A stretch of 50,687 nt of DNA from Mycolicibacterium austroafricanum (GTDB taxonomy: Bacteria; Actinomycetota; Actinomycetes; Mycobacteriales; Mycobacteriaceae). The stretch is from positions 93,031 to 143,717 of the forward strand of contig NZ_CACSIP010000012.1 of the NCBI RefSeq assembly GCF_902705885.1, in the 5' to 3' direction. The stretch's first letter is position 1. Each line of letters starts with the position of its first letter. The notes under the pieces were generated by a model. It had not been told where the DNA came from. It searched no databases and worked only from the letters and a program-made list of their open reading frames with translations. The position numbers were made by a program, and so were the translations under genes. Positions 39,125-47,527 of this stretch are shown here, piece by piece.

Positions 39125-40033
39125 CGAGGACTGAGTTTCCAACAGATGCGCGGCGCGGACATAGCGCGAGCGGTGGTGCACGACAAACCCCATCGACTCG
39201 TAGAGTGCCCGCGCCGCAGTGTTGTCGGCGACCACCTGGACGTAACCCCGGGTCGCGCCGTGCTCGCGTCCCCAGGCCAGCAGCCCCGCGCACAGCGTTC
39301 GTGCGAGGCCCTGCCGCCGGACGTCGTCGGCCACGTGTACCGCCGACACCCCCACCCACCGGGTGCCGTCCGGCGCCTCGGTGACCACCGCGCGCCCCAC
39401 CGCCGCGCCGGCGAGCTCGCCGAAAACCACCACCCCGTCGACGACCGCGGTGAGCACCTCGTCCGGGACGTCGCGCCGGTTCACCTGTCTCCAGCTCGCG
39501 CTGGGACGCGCGGTCAGCGTCATCTCCGGCGCGCCGGTGGCATCACCGAGATCACCCGCCATCACCAGGTTCTCGGCCTCCACCGGCACTGCGGCGGGCA
39601 CTCTGAACAGCCGGTCCGGCGCGGAGATCAGGGCGGGCACACCGCGAGACGCGTACCAGTCCGCGGCCGCGGCGATCTCGGCGTGCGAGGTGAACCGCAG
39701 CGGCACTGCGGAATTCGCACGCCGAGTGCTGCCGAGCCCGTAGCGCAGCAGCCACCCGTCCTGCCAGTGTTGTTCGGTGCCCGGCCACCCGAGCGCCGCG
39801 GCGTGCTCGAGATTGCGGATCTCGCCGGTGCGCACCGGAAGCTCCGGCACAACCCGGACCGCGAGAACGTCGTCGACCGCGACGTCGACGACCTCACCGT
39901 GTCTGTTCCGCACCCGCACGGTCGCCCCGACGTCCAGCAGATGGCCGACCACATCGGTGTGCGGCGGCACCGCCCCGGCCGGCAACCGGTACCGCAGACT
40001 GACGCGGGTACCGGGCGCAGGCAGGTCCACCAC
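39122..40033 (-). CDS. GNAT-family N-acetyltransferase with N-terminal extra domain
   Basis: A 303-residue protein. The C-terminal half is a GNAT domain with acetyl-CoA loop RRQGLARTLCAGLL and AARALYESMGFVVHHRS. The N-terminal 60 residues form an SH3-like beta unit (TRVSLRYRLP, DVGATVRVRNRHGEVVDVAVDD), and a middle region resembles a second, degenerate acetyltransferase half. Substrate unknown. It begins with GTG 3 bp after the def stop, an order conserved in mycobacteria (Rv0429c-Rv0428c from memory), so the pair is co-translated. N-terminal protein acetylation after deformylation would fit but is not shown. Confidence 0.87.
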   Translation of the reverse strand: MVDLPAPGTRVSLRYRLPAGAVPPHTDVVGHLLDVGATVRVRNRHGEVVDVAVDDVLAVRVVPELPVRTGEIRNLEHAAALGWPGTEQHWQDGWLLRYGLGSTRRANSAVPLRFTSHAEIAAAADWYASRGVPALISAPDRLFRVPAAVPVEAENLVMAGDLGDATGAPEMTLTARPSASWRQVNRRDVPDEVLTAVVDGVVVFGELAGAAVGRAVVTEAPDGTRWVGVSAVHVADDVRRQGLARTLCAGLLAWGREHGATRGYVQVVADNTAARALYESMGFVVHHRSRYVRAAHLLETQSS

Positions 40034-40036
40034 CGG

Positions 40037-40630
40037 TCAGTGGCCGAACGGGTCGGGGTCTTCGCCGGGCATCCACGACAACCCGGGCACGCCCCAACCG
40101 TGCGACTTGACCGCCCGTTTGGCGCTGCGGGCGTTTCGTCCGACCAACCGGTCGAGGTACAGGAAACCGTCGAGGTGACCCGTCTCGTGCTGCAACATCC
40201 GGGCAAACAGGTCCGAACCCTCGAGCGTGATCGGCGTGCCGTCTGCATCCAGGCCAGTCACCCGCGCCCACGTCGCCCGGCCGGTCGGGAACGACTCACC
40301 CGGCACCGACAGGCAGCCCTCGTCGTCGTCCTCGGGGTCCGGCATGGTCTCGGGGACCTCGGAGGTCTCCAGGACCGGGTTGACGACCACCCCGCGCCGC
40401 CGCGTCACCTTGCCGCGGGCGTCTGCGCAGTCGAACACGAAGACCCGCTTGGCGACGCCGATCTGGTTGGCTGCCAGCCCGACTCCGTTGGCAGCGTCCA
40501 TCGTGTCGTACAGATCGGTGATCAGGTCGGCCAGGTCGGCGGGCAACGAACCGTCGTCGCCGACGGGCACGGGTTCGGTCGCGGTGTGTAGGACGGGATC
40601 TCCCACGATGCGGATGGGTACTACGGCCAT
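40037..40630 (-). CDS. def: Peptide deformylase
   Basis: Removes the formyl group from the N-terminal Met of new proteins. The 197-residue protein has all three motifs: [11 protein letters not shown] (49-59), EGCLSVPG (metal ligand Cys106) and QHETGHLDG (His148, Glu149, His152). It carries the insertion [11 protein letters not shown] and the long C-terminal tail typical of mycobacterial deformylase. Start ATG 40630 is 7 nt after a TAAGCT hexamer. Confidence 0.97.
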   Translation of the reverse strand: MAVVPIRIVGDPVLHTATEPVPVGDDGSLPADLADLITDLYDTMDAANGVGLAANQIGVAKRVFVFDCADARGKVTRRRGVVVNPVLETSEVPETMPDPEDDDEGCLSVPGESFPTGRATWARVTGLDADGTPITLEGSDLFARMLQHETGHLDGFLYLDRLVGRNARSAKRAVKSHGWGVPGLSWMPGEDPDPFGH

Positions 40631-40637
40631 GCAGGAG

Positions 40638-40643
40638 AGCTTA
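40638..40643 (-). promoter_or_regulatory. Candidate -10 hexamer (TAAGCT) for def
   Basis: Minus-strand TAAGCT ends 7 nt before the def ATG. The 111-bp gap to the divergent DUF3263 gene also contains TAATTT (40732-40737), only 4 nt before that gene's GTG. Confidence 0.45.
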
Positions 40644-40741
40644 AGCGGCGACCTCGGTGCGCCGACTCGCGGCGATGGTGACGGCATCTGTGACCAACCC
40701 GTGATTGAATACGGGCCGAACCACAGGGATGTAATTTTCGA

Positions 40742-41083
40742 GTGTCGGAAGGGCTCAAGAAGCGAATGGACGGGGCGATCGCGCGGACTGAGAAGTCGGG
40801 GGACTCCGCGGACGGCGCCGCCCCCGCCGACGGGCTGACCCGCCGCGAGCACGACATCCTGGCCTTCGAGCGGCAGTGGTGGAAGTACGCGGGGTCCAAA
40901 GAGGACGCCATCAAGGAACTGTTCTCGATGTCGGCCACCAGGTACTACCAGGTGCTCAACGCCCTCGTCGACCGTCCTGAGGCGTTGGCAGCGGACCCGA
41001 TGCTGGTCAAACGGCTGCGACGGTTGCGCGCCAGCCGGCAGAAGGCCCGAGCTGCACGCCGGCTCGGGTTCGACGTCACCTGA
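40742..41083 (+). CDS. DUF3263 family protein
   Basis: A 113-residue basic protein. The DUF3263 core spans about residues 33-90: [20 protein letters not shown], then the sigma-region-4-like [20 protein letters not shown]. That second stretch looks like a helix-turn-helix, so DNA binding is plausible. The Arg/Lys-rich C-terminus ([19 protein letters not shown]) supports this. GTG start 40742. It is conserved between def and the LytR_C gene in mycobacteria; function is not established. Confidence 0.88.
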   Translation: MSEGLKKRMDGAIARTEKSGDSADGAAPADGLTRREHDILAFERQWWKYAGSKEDAIKELFSMSATRYYQVLNALVDRPEALAADPMLVKRLRRLRASRQKARAARRLGFDVT

Positions 41084-41124
41084 GCCGCCGCCTGAGCTCT
41101 TTTCTGCTTGCCACCCGCTCTGGA

Positions 41125-41130
41125 TACAGT
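41125..41130 (+). promoter_or_regulatory. Candidate -10 hexamer (TACAGT) for the LytR_C gene
   Basis: TACAGT ends 8 nt before the ATG at 41139 in a 55-bp gap; it predicts a near-leaderless transcript. Confidence 0.5.
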
Positions 41131-41138
41131 AGGGCCCA

Positions 41139-41597
41139 ATGAACCAGCGAGAATCCTCGGGCCTGCCCCTGCGTGCCATGGTGATGGTGCTGCTGTTCCT
41201 CGGCGTGGTCTTCCTGCTTGTCGGGTTCCAGGCGCTGCGCAGCGACTCCGACGGAGTCGACTCGTCGATCGCCACGACGACGGCCACCACCACAACCACC
41301 ACCACACCTCCGCCGGCCGAACCCGCCAGACCCGACGTGCGGGTGTTCAACATCTCCGAGGCCCCGGGCGTCGCCGAGGCGACGGCCGACAGGCTGCGCG
41401 AGGACGGCTGGAACGTCACCGAGACCGGCAACCTGACGTTGCCCGAGACGACTGTCACCACGGTGTTCTTCAGCGACGCCCCGGGCGAGCAGCAGGCCGC
41501 CGAAGACCTGGGCCGACTGCTGGAGGCGCCGGTCGCTCCCCGCGTCCCCGAACTGATCGAGCAACCGCCAGGAGTGGTTGTGGCGGTCACCGGCTAG
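41139..41597 (+). CDS. Membrane-anchored LytR C-terminal (LytR_C) domain protein
   Basis: A 152-residue protein with one helix at residues 13-32, then a low-complexity Thr run (about 45-58) and two prolines, and a LytR_C domain at 65-150 ([31 protein letters not shown]). There is no LCP catalytic domain. LytR_C domains are found on cell-wall glycopolymer ligases, so a cell-envelope role is likely. The Thr/Pro linker spans the wall side. It corresponds to Rv0431 in order. Confidence 0.88.
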   Translation: MNQRESSGLPLRAMVMVLLFLGVVFLLVGFQALRSDSDGVDSSIATTTATTTTTTTPPPAEPARPDVRVFNISEAPGVAEATADRLREDGWNVTETGNLTLPETTVTTVFFSDAPGEQQAAEDLGRLLEAPVAPRVPELIEQPPGVVVAVTG

Positions 41598-41600
41598 GCT
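41595..41600 (+). promoter_or_regulatory. Candidate -10 hexamer (TAGGCT) for sodC
   Basis: TAGGCT ends 7 nt before the sodC ATG. Its TAG is the stop codon of the LytR_C gene, the same arrangement as at 1083. Confidence 0.55.
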
Positions 41601-41607
41601 CTTGCAC

Positions 41608-42300
41608 ATGCTCAGGACCGTCGCCGCCGTCACCATGTTCGCCGTGCCCGCTCTCGCGTTGACCGCCTGCAGTCCCAACGAACCCATCGCCGACACGCCC
41701 GGCACCACGCCGGCGATCTGGACCGGTTCGCCGTCTCCGTCGGCCTCACCCGGCGAGCAGGGCGGGCAGCAGGGATCCGGCAGCGAGATCCTGACCGCGG
41801 ACCTCAACCTCGCCGACGGCACCACCGTCGCCACCGCCGAGATCGCGTTCGCCGACGGGTACGCCACCGTCACCGTGCAGACCACCGCCGCCGGCGAGCT
41901 CGCCCCCGGCTTCCACGGACTGCACATCCACTCGGTCGGACGGTGTGAGGCCGATTCGGTGGCGCCGACCGGCGGCGCTCCCGCCGACTTCGCCTCCGCC
42001 GGCGGCCACCTTCAGGTGCCGGGCCACAGCGGACATCCCGCAAGCGGGGACCTGTCCTCACTGCAGGTGCGCGAGGACGGTTCGGCGATGCTGGTGACCA
42101 CCACCGACGCGTTCACCTCCGAGGAACTGCTCGACGGCGCCGGCACCGCGATCATCATCCACGAGGACGCCGACAACTTCGCCAACATCCCGCCAGAGCG
42201 TTACCAGCAGGTCAACGGCGATCCGCCGCCGGATCAGACCACCCTGGCGACCGGCGACGCCGGAGCACGGGTGGCCTGCGGTGTCATCACGGGGTCCTGA
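41608..42300 (+). CDS. sodC: Cu-Zn superoxide dismutase lipoprotein
   Basis: Removes superoxide outside the membrane. The 230-residue product has a lipoprotein signal (LALTAC, Cys21), a Ser/Gly/Gln linker and the SOD domain. Copper ligands are in [10 protein letters not shown] and [15 protein letters not shown], with the further His in [14 protein letters not shown] and Cys pair GRCE/VACGV for the disulfide. The mycobacterial SodC is reported to lack zinc; the sequence here resembles it. The stop lies 20 bp inside the next gene, which starts at 42281. Confidence 0.95.
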   Translation: MLRTVAAVTMFAVPALALTACSPNEPIADTPGTTPAIWTGSPSPSASPGEQGGQQGSGSEILTADLNLADGTTVATAEIAFADGYATVTVQTTAAGELAPGFHGLHIHSVGRCEADSVAPTGGAPADFASAGGHLQVPGHSGHPASGDLSSLQVREDGSAMLVTTTDAFTSEELLDGAGTAIIIHEDADNFANIPPERYQQVNGDPPPDQTTLATGDAGARVACGVITGS

Positions 42301-43423
42301 CCGGGGCGCGAGTAGCCGCATCGATTTTGTCGGGTCGGCCCGGCCGACGCTGGGTGTCGAATGGGAGTTCGCGCTCGTCGACGCCGAGACCCGTGATCTG
42401 AGCAACGAAGCCGCGACCGTGATCGCCGAGCTCGGCGAGAACCCGCATGTGCACAAGGAACTGCTGCGCAACACAGTCGAGATCGTCACCGGCATCTGTG
42501 ACAACGTCGGCGAGGCGATGGACGACCTGGCCTCGACGCTGCGACCGGTGCGGACCATCGTCCGCGAACGCGGCATGGAGTTGTTCTGCGCGGGCACCCA
42601 CCCGTTCGCGAACTGGTCTGCGCAGAAGCTGACCGACAATCCGCGCTACGCGGAGCTGATCAAGCGCACCCAGTGGTGGGGTCGGCAGATGCTGATCTGG
42701 GGTGTGCACGTGCACGTGGGGGTGTCCTCGGCGCACAAGGTGATGCCGATCGTCACCTCGATGCTCAACCACTACCCGCACCTTCTTGCGCTCTCGGCGT
42801 CATCTCCGTTCTGGGAGGGTGAGGACACCGGTTACGCCAGCAACCGCGCCATGATGTTCCAGCAGCTTCCGACCGCGGGCCTGCCCTTCCACTTCCAGGA
42901 GTGGCGCGAGTTCGAACGCTTCGTCGGTGATCAGAAGAAGACCGGGATCATCGACCACATGAACGAAATCCGTTGGGATGTAAGACCTTCCCCGCACCTG
43001 GGCACCGTCGAGGTGCGGATCTTCGACGGGGTGTCGAACCTGCGCGAGCTGTCGGCGCTGGTCGCGCTGACGCACTGCCTGATCGTTGACCTGGACCGGC
43101 GCCTGGACGCCGGCGAGGCGCTGCCGGTGATGCCTCCGTGGCATGTCCAGGAGAACAAGTGGCGAGCGGCCCGCTACGGCTTGGACGCCATCATCATCCT
43201 CGACGCCGACAGCAATGAACGGCTCGTCACCGAAGATCTGAACGACCTGTTGGAACGGCTTGTGCCCGTGGCGGAATCGCTTTCCTGCAGCGACGAACTC
43301 GCGCGGGTCGCCGACATCTACCGCGTGGGTGCGTCGTATCAGCGGCAACGCCGGGTGGCCGAGGAGCACGACGGCGACCTGCGCACCGTCGTCGACGCGC
43401 TGGTCGCCGAGCTGGTGGTGTGA
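42281..43423 (+). CDS. Carboxylate-amine ligase, YbdK/glutamate-cysteine ligase type 2
   Basis: A 380-residue ATP-dependent ligase of the GCS2 family. Motifs include [20 protein letters not shown] at the start, [28 protein letters not shown] and [16 protein letters not shown]. Family members join glutamate to an amine or cysteine, but mycobacteria use mycothiol, so the true substrate is unclear. GTG 42281 overlaps sodC by 20 bp; the gene continues into the Lon-domain gene by GTGA overlap. Order matches Rv0433. Confidence 0.9.
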   Translation: MSSRGPDRGASSRIDFVGSARPTLGVEWEFALVDAETRDLSNEAATVIAELGENPHVHKELLRNTVEIVTGICDNVGEAMDDLASTLRPVRTIVRERGMELFCAGTHPFANWSAQKLTDNPRYAELIKRTQWWGRQMLIWGVHVHVGVSSAHKVMPIVTSMLNHYPHLLALSASSPFWEGEDTGYASNRAMMFQQLPTAGLPFHFQEWREFERFVGDQKKTGIIDHMNEIRWDVRPSPHLGTVEVRIFDGVSNLRELSALVALTHCLIVDLDRRLDAGEALPVMPPWHVQENKWRAARYGLDAIIILDADSNERLVTEDLNDLLERLVPVAESLSCSDELARVADIYRVGASYQRQRRVAEEHDGDLRTVVDALVAELVV

Positions 43424-44058
43424 CGGTGCCGACGTTGCCGATGTTCCCGCTCGAGGTGGCGATGCTGCCCGGAGAAGAGCTGCCGCTGCGGATCTTCGAG
43501 CCGAGGTACTCGGCACTGGTGCAAGCCTGCCTGGCCGCCGAGGATCCCACGTTCGGGGTGGTGCTGATCGAGGCGGGCCGGGAGGTCGGCGGCGGGGACA
43601 GCAGGAGCGACGTCGGCGCGCTGGCCCACATCACCGAGCACGCCGACCTGGGCTCGGGCCGTTACCGGCTGAGATGCGGGATAGGGGAACGGATCCGGGT
43701 ACTGGAATGGCAGCCCGACGACCCGTATCCGCAGGCGGCGGTCGAGTTGTGGCCGGACCAGCCGGGCGATCCCGTCGACGTGGCCGCGATCCGCGACATC
43801 GAAGACCGGATGGTGGGGCTGTTCGAGCGCATCGCCGCGGTGCGCGGAGTGCAGGTCAATGCCCGCGACATCGTGCTCGGCGCCGACGAATCCGGTGACG
43901 CCGCGAAATGGTTGTACGCCTTGGCGACCCGGCTGCCGATCGGTCAGGCCGACAAGTACGCGGTGCTGGCGGCGCCGACCGCCGCCGAGCGGGTGGTGGC
44001 ACTTTCCGAGGCGGTGGACACCGTCATCGCGATGGTGGAGTTCCAGCTGTCGAACTGA
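43420..44058 (+). CDS. Lon-protease N-terminal (substrate-binding) domain protein
   Basis: A 212-residue stand-alone LON substrate-binding domain with no ATPase or protease part. It starts LPMFPLEVAMLPGEELPLRI and has FEPRYSALVQACLAAEDPTF then FGVVLIE, the family pattern of PUA-like plus helical subdomains. The role is probably substrate recognition or adaptor function. GTG start overlaps the previous stop (GTGA). The next gene, on the other strand, ends 5 bp away. Order matches Rv0434. Confidence 0.9.
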   Translation: MTVPTLPMFPLEVAMLPGEELPLRIFEPRYSALVQACLAAEDPTFGVVLIEAGREVGGGDSRSDVGALAHITEHADLGSGRYRLRCGIGERIRVLEWQPDDPYPQAAVELWPDQPGDPVDVAAIRDIEDRMVGLFERIAAVRGVQVNARDIVLGADESGDAAKWLYALATRLPIGQADKYAVLAAPTAAERVVALSEAVDTVIAMVEFQLSN

Positions 44059-44063
44059 CCCAC

Positions 44064-44312
44064 TCAGCCGAGGCGGCCCTCGATGAAGCCGCCCGCGGTG
44101 GCGGGCAATCGGCTGGTGTGTCCGGTCTCGCGGTGATAGCGCCCCAGCAGCGCCCGGGCGTACGGATCGGCGACCAGCGGACGGTGCGACGCCGACTCCG
44201 TCGCCCTGACCTTTGCGGCGTCAATCGCGTCGAGGCAGGGGGCCTCGCGGATGGGTGCGTCACTGCCTCGCGGAATCACGGGGGTCGGGTTCCCCGTCAG
44301 GGCCCAAATCAT
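44064..44312 (-). CDS. Small hypothetical protein, start uncertain, possible frameshift
   Basis: An 82-residue reading frame ending HTSRLPATAGGFIEGRLG with GC-rich third positions. No motif is recognised. Two starts conflict. An ATG at 44331 overlaps the mrpG stop (ATGA) and gives MTADELHDLGPDGEPDPRDS, but this frame stops after 23 residues. The 82-residue frame begins at ATG 44312, one frame shifted. Either the mrpG-coupled ORF is a broken start of the same gene, or a frameshift joins the two near 44262-44290. The gene is placed at the end of the Mrp operon. Confidence 0.45.
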   Translation of the reverse strand: MIWALTGNPTPVIPRGSDAPIREAPCLDAIDAAKVRATESASHRPLVADPYARALLGRYHRETGHTSRLPATAGGFIEGRLG

Positions 44313-44330
44313 GCAGTTCGTCGGCGGTCA

Positions 44331-44669
44331 TCAGCCTTCCGGACGCTGTCCGCCCAGTTCGTCGACGATCAGCAGGTCTTTGCGGTAGGTGCCTTCCCGG
44401 TACACCACCTGACTCACTCGCATCGCGATCACCGGCGCGGTGATGACGGTGAAGATCCCGGCCAGGATCAACACGCCTACATCGACGCTGCCGCGGAGCT
44501 GGACCGCGGCGCCGGCCAGCACCAGCAGCAACCCGAGCACCTGTGGTTTGGAAGCCGCATGCATCCGCGACAACGTGTCAGGGAAACGCACGACGCCGAT
44601 CGCGGCGGTCAGGGCGAGGGCCGATCCGCCCAGTACCAGCACTGCGGTGACCCACTCAGTGATGCTCAC
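44331..44669 (-). CDS. mrpG: Mrp antiporter subunit G
   Basis: A 112-residue subunit of the Mrp Na+(K+)/H+ antiporter with three membrane helices. The MnhG/PhaG family shows in GVVRFPDTLSRMHAASKPQ and LLVLAGAAVQL. GTG start at 44669 overlaps the mrpF stop (GTGA). MnhG-F-E are accessory membrane subunits of the proton-driven complex. Confidence 0.92.
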   Translation of the reverse strand: MSITEWVTAVLVLGGSALALTAAIGVVRFPDTLSRMHAASKPQVLGLLLVLAGAAVQLRGSVDVGVLILAGIFTVITAPVIAMRVSQVVYREGTYRKDLLIVDELGGQRPEG

Positions 44670-44941
44670 GGCCGGGGGTCTCCTTTCTTGTCCGGCACCC
44701 GGAAGCGCGCCACGCTCACCGATCCGATGAAGGCAGTCAGCGAGAGCGCGACGATGCCGTACTTGACCGTCGCGTCCAGACTGTAAGCGGCCCACGCTGC
44801 CAAACCGCACATCACCACCGCGACCAGGGTGTCGGTGGCGACCAGCCGATCCATCGTATTGGGACCGGCGAGCACTCGGAACATGGTGACAGTGGCCGCG
44901 GTGATCAGCAGGATCGCGCTGAGCAGCCAGACGATGGTCAT
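44666..44941 (-). CDS. mrpF: Mrp antiporter subunit F
   Basis: A 91-residue membrane subunit with three helices, MnhF family. VLAGPNTMDRLVATDTLVA is the conserved central stretch. ATG 44941 overlaps the mrpE stop by 4 bp. It forms part of the seven-subunit complex. Confidence 0.93.
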   Translation of the reverse strand: MTIVWLLSAILLITAATVTMFRVLAGPNTMDRLVATDTLVAVVMCGLAAWAAYSLDATVKYGIVALSLTAFIGSVSVARFRVPDKKGDPRP

Positions 44942-45474
44942 TCGGGTGCGCCTTCCCGCGATGGCTGCCATTCGTGTTCTCGCTCGAAGGCCGCGATGAG
45001 CAGCTTCTCGAGGTGCGCGAGCTGCCGGTAGAAGTCGTCGATGGCGCCTTTCGGCCGAACATCCAGCACGTGGACGTAGAGAATTCGCTGGGACTGGTCG
45101 ATATCGACGACCATGGTCCCAGGAACCAAAGTCAAGATCGACGCGGTCAACGCCAGGGTCAGATCGGACTTCAGTGACATCGGTGCCCGCAGCAGAGCGC
45201 TCTGCGGCGGAGGTCCAGGTCGCACAGTGAGCCAGGCGATCTGGGTACTGGCTTTGATCAGGTCCACGACGACGCGACCGATGAGCCGCAGCAGTGACAC
45301 CGGATGCAAGCGGCCCTGCACCGGTATCACCGGTAGGGGAAGCAGCACGGTGATGACCAGCGCGACAGCGATGCCGGCCAGCATGTTGGCGACGGAAACG
45401 ACGCCCCAGAGGAGCATCCACACAAGGGTCAGCCAGCACACCAAGCCGATGCGCAGGCCGTACTTGCGGATCAT
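44938..45474 (-). CDS. mrpE: Mrp antiporter subunit E
   Basis: A 178-residue subunit with an N-terminal pair of helices and a cytoplasmic C-terminal part. The MnhE pattern is seen in KSDLTLALTASILTLVPGTM and VHVLDVRP. ATG 45474 overlaps the mrpD stop by 4 bp. The C-terminus is charged (EREHEWQPSREGAPE). Confidence 0.92.
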   Translation of the reverse strand: MIRKYGLRIGLVCWLTLVWMLLWGVVSVANMLAGIAVALVITVLLPLPVIPVQGRLHPVSLLRLIGRVVVDLIKASTQIAWLTVRPGPPPQSALLRAPMSLKSDLTLALTASILTLVPGTMVVDIDQSQRILYVHVLDVRPKGAIDDFYRQLAHLEKLLIAAFEREHEWQPSREGAPE

Positions 45475-47072
45475 GTCGGCTCTCCCATCACAGCACTGAT
45501 GTAGTCGTGCCGGTCGAACAGCTGGGCAGCCGCGCGCTCGCTGTAGCCGAAGATCGGTCCGGCGAGCACGGTGAGGGACAGGCCGACGCCGATCAGAGCG
45601 ATCGTCGGGGCAACCATGCCGGCCGGCATCCGGCCGACATCGGCCCGCTCGTTGAAATCGACGTCGCCGCCACCGTCGGCCAGCAGCGCGGACGGCATCG
45701 CCGCAGCCAGCTGTCCTTCGGGGGCTTCGGCACGTGGACGCCAGAAGACTTTGGCATAAACGCGCCCCATCACGTAGAGCGTGAGCAGGCTTGTCACCAC
45801 GCCGCCGCCGACCAGCGCCCAGGCGAGCACAGCGCCATCGGCGGCACCGGCTTCCAAGAGCGCCACCTTGCCGATGAAGCCCGAAAACGGCGGTATGCCA
45901 CCGAGGTTGAGTGCAGGGATCAGATAAAGAGCGGCCAGCAGTGGGCTTGCGGCAGCCAGCCCGCCCAGCCGTCGCATGGTCGCAGAACCGCCCTGGCGCT
46001 CGATCAGGCCGACCACCAGGAACAGCGTTGTCTGGACGACGATGTGGTGCGCGGCGTAGTAGATCGCTCCGGCCATCGCGAGCTGGCTGGCCAGCGCCAC
46101 GCCGAAGATCATGTAGCCGATGTGGCTCACCAGCGTGAAGGAGAGCAGCCGTTTGATGTCGTTCTGCGCGATCGCGCCGAAGATACCCAGCAGCATCGTC
46201 GCCAGGGCGGCCACCAAGAGCACCGGATCCAAACCGCCGTCGGGAAACAACAGGGTGTGGATCCTGATGATCGCGTACACCCCGACTTTGGTGAGCAGAC
46301 CGGCGAACACCGCTGTCACCGGGGCGGGGGCGGTGGGGTAGGAGTCGGGCAGCCACGCGTAGAGCGGGAATACCGCCGCCTTGATGCCGAACGCGACCAG
46401 TAGAACTGCGAACAGCGCGCCTCGGGTGCCCGGGCTGATTCCATCGAGACGGTTGGCCAGCTCGGCCAGGTTGACCGTGCCGGTGGCGGCGTAGATCAGG
46501 GCGACGCCGGTGAGGAAGATCATCGACGAGACCATCGAGACCATCACGTAGACGACCCCGGCACGAATCCGATCCGCATTCCCGCCAACCGTCAGCAGCA
46601 CGAAACTCGCGGCCAGCAGCACCTCGAACCCGACGAACAGGTTGAACAGGTCTCCGGCGAGAAACGCGATGCACACTCCGGCGGCCAGGGCCAGGTAGGT
46701 GGGCGCGAAGATGGAGACCGGCTGCCGGTCGTCCCCGTCGCGCATACCCTGGCCGATGGCGAACAGCACGACCGTCACCAGCACGATCGACGACACCAGC
46801 AGCATCAGCGCAGACAGTCGATCGACAACCAGCGATATGCCCAATGGACCGATTCCCGGTGTCGTCTGGCCCCAGCCACCGATCTGGACCACCAGCGTGT
46901 CGCCGCGGTCGGCGAGATAGAGCAGAGCCGCGGACACCACCACGACAGCCGACAGCGCCACCAGCGTGATGAGCCGCTGCAGTCGGGGCCGTCGCCCGGC
47001 GATCAAAGTCGCGGCCGCGCCGAGCATCGGGATCAAGACCGGCATCGGGATCAGAAATGCTGCGGCGGTCAT
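45471..47072 (-). CDS. mrpD: Mrp antiporter subunit D
   Basis: A 533-residue proton-conducting subunit related to complex I NuoM/NuoN, with about 14 helices. The key helices hold the conserved Lys/Glu chain, for example GIKAAVFPLYAWLPDSYPTA and AQNDIKRLLSFTLVSHIGYM. It is placed between MnhC and MnhE with ATGA overlaps on both sides, so it is coupled in the operon. Confidence 0.95.
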   Translation of the reverse strand: MTAAAFLIPMPVLIPMLGAAATLIAGRRPRLQRLITLVALSAVVVVSAALLYLADRGDTLVVQIGGWGQTTPGIGPLGISLVVDRLSALMLLVSSIVLVTVVLFAIGQGMRDGDDRQPVSIFAPTYLALAAGVCIAFLAGDLFNLFVGFEVLLAASFVLLTVGGNADRIRAGVVYVMVSMVSSMIFLTGVALIYAATGTVNLAELANRLDGISPGTRGALFAVLLVAFGIKAAVFPLYAWLPDSYPTAPAPVTAVFAGLLTKVGVYAIIRIHTLLFPDGGLDPVLLVAALATMLLGIFGAIAQNDIKRLLSFTLVSHIGYMIFGVALASQLAMAGAIYYAAHHIVVQTTLFLVVGLIERQGGSATMRRLGGLAAASPLLAALYLIPALNLGGIPPFSGFIGKVALLEAGAADGAVLAWALVGGGVVTSLLTLYVMGRVYAKVFWRPRAEAPEGQLAAAMPSALLADGGGDVDFNERADVGRMPAGMVAPTIALIGVGLSLTVLAGPIFGYSERAAAQLFDRHDYISAVMGEPT

Positions 47073-47527
47073 TTCTCGGTCTCCGATTCCGGCAGCTCGT
47101 CGAGGTCGGCGGGCGCATCGGGGTCCTGGGGAGGACGCGGCGTCCGGACGTCGGTGTTCTCATCGCCGGACTGCTGCGCGACCCGGACATCCTCGGGGTC
47201 GCGCTCGATCTCCTCCTCGGTGGTCAATTGGTAGGAGCGGTAGGCCAGCGCCAGCACGAATGCGGCGATGCCCATGGTGATGACGATTGCGGTCAGGACC
47301 ATTGCCTGCGCCAGCGGGTCGGCGGTGATGTCGCGACCCAACACCGTCCGACCACGTACCGGGGGGTTGCCCGACGGACCGGCGACGACCAGGATCAACA
47401 GGTTCACGGCGTTGCTGATCAGCAGCACCCCGAGCAGCATCCGGGTGAGGCTGCGCTCGAGGACCAGGTAGACACCGCAACTCAGCATCAGGCCGATGAT
47501 CACCAGACCGGCCACCGACGGGCTCAT
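47069..47527 (-). CDS. mrpC: Mrp antiporter subunit C
   Basis: A 152-residue MnhC/NuoK-type subunit. Three helices include SCGVYLVLERSLTRMLLGVL and NAVNLLILVV, the NuoK-like glutamate helix (Glu in VLERSL). It has an acidic C-terminal tail of about 45 residues (EEEIERDPEDVRVAQQ) that is longer than the family core. ATG 47527 overlaps the mrpA stop (TGA at 47524). Confidence 0.93.
   Translation of the reverse strand: MSPSVAGLVIIGLMLSCGVYLVLERSLTRMLLGVLLISNAVNLLILVVAGPSGNPPVRGRTVLGRDITADPLAQAMVLTAIVITMGIAAFVLALAYRSYQLTTEEEIERDPEDVRVAQQSGDENTDVRTPRPPQDPDAPADLDELPESETEK

Noticed and set aside
41270..41320. Thr-codon run as a possible tandem DNA repeat
   Set aside because: It is the low-complexity Thr/Pro linker of the LytR_C protein, with no spacer structure and no CRISPR-like pattern.
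44938..47190. 750-codon frame that ends with the MrpE sequence
   Set aside because: Only its last 178 residues are MrpE; the upstream part is an out-of-frame reading of mrpD. The true start is ATG 45474.
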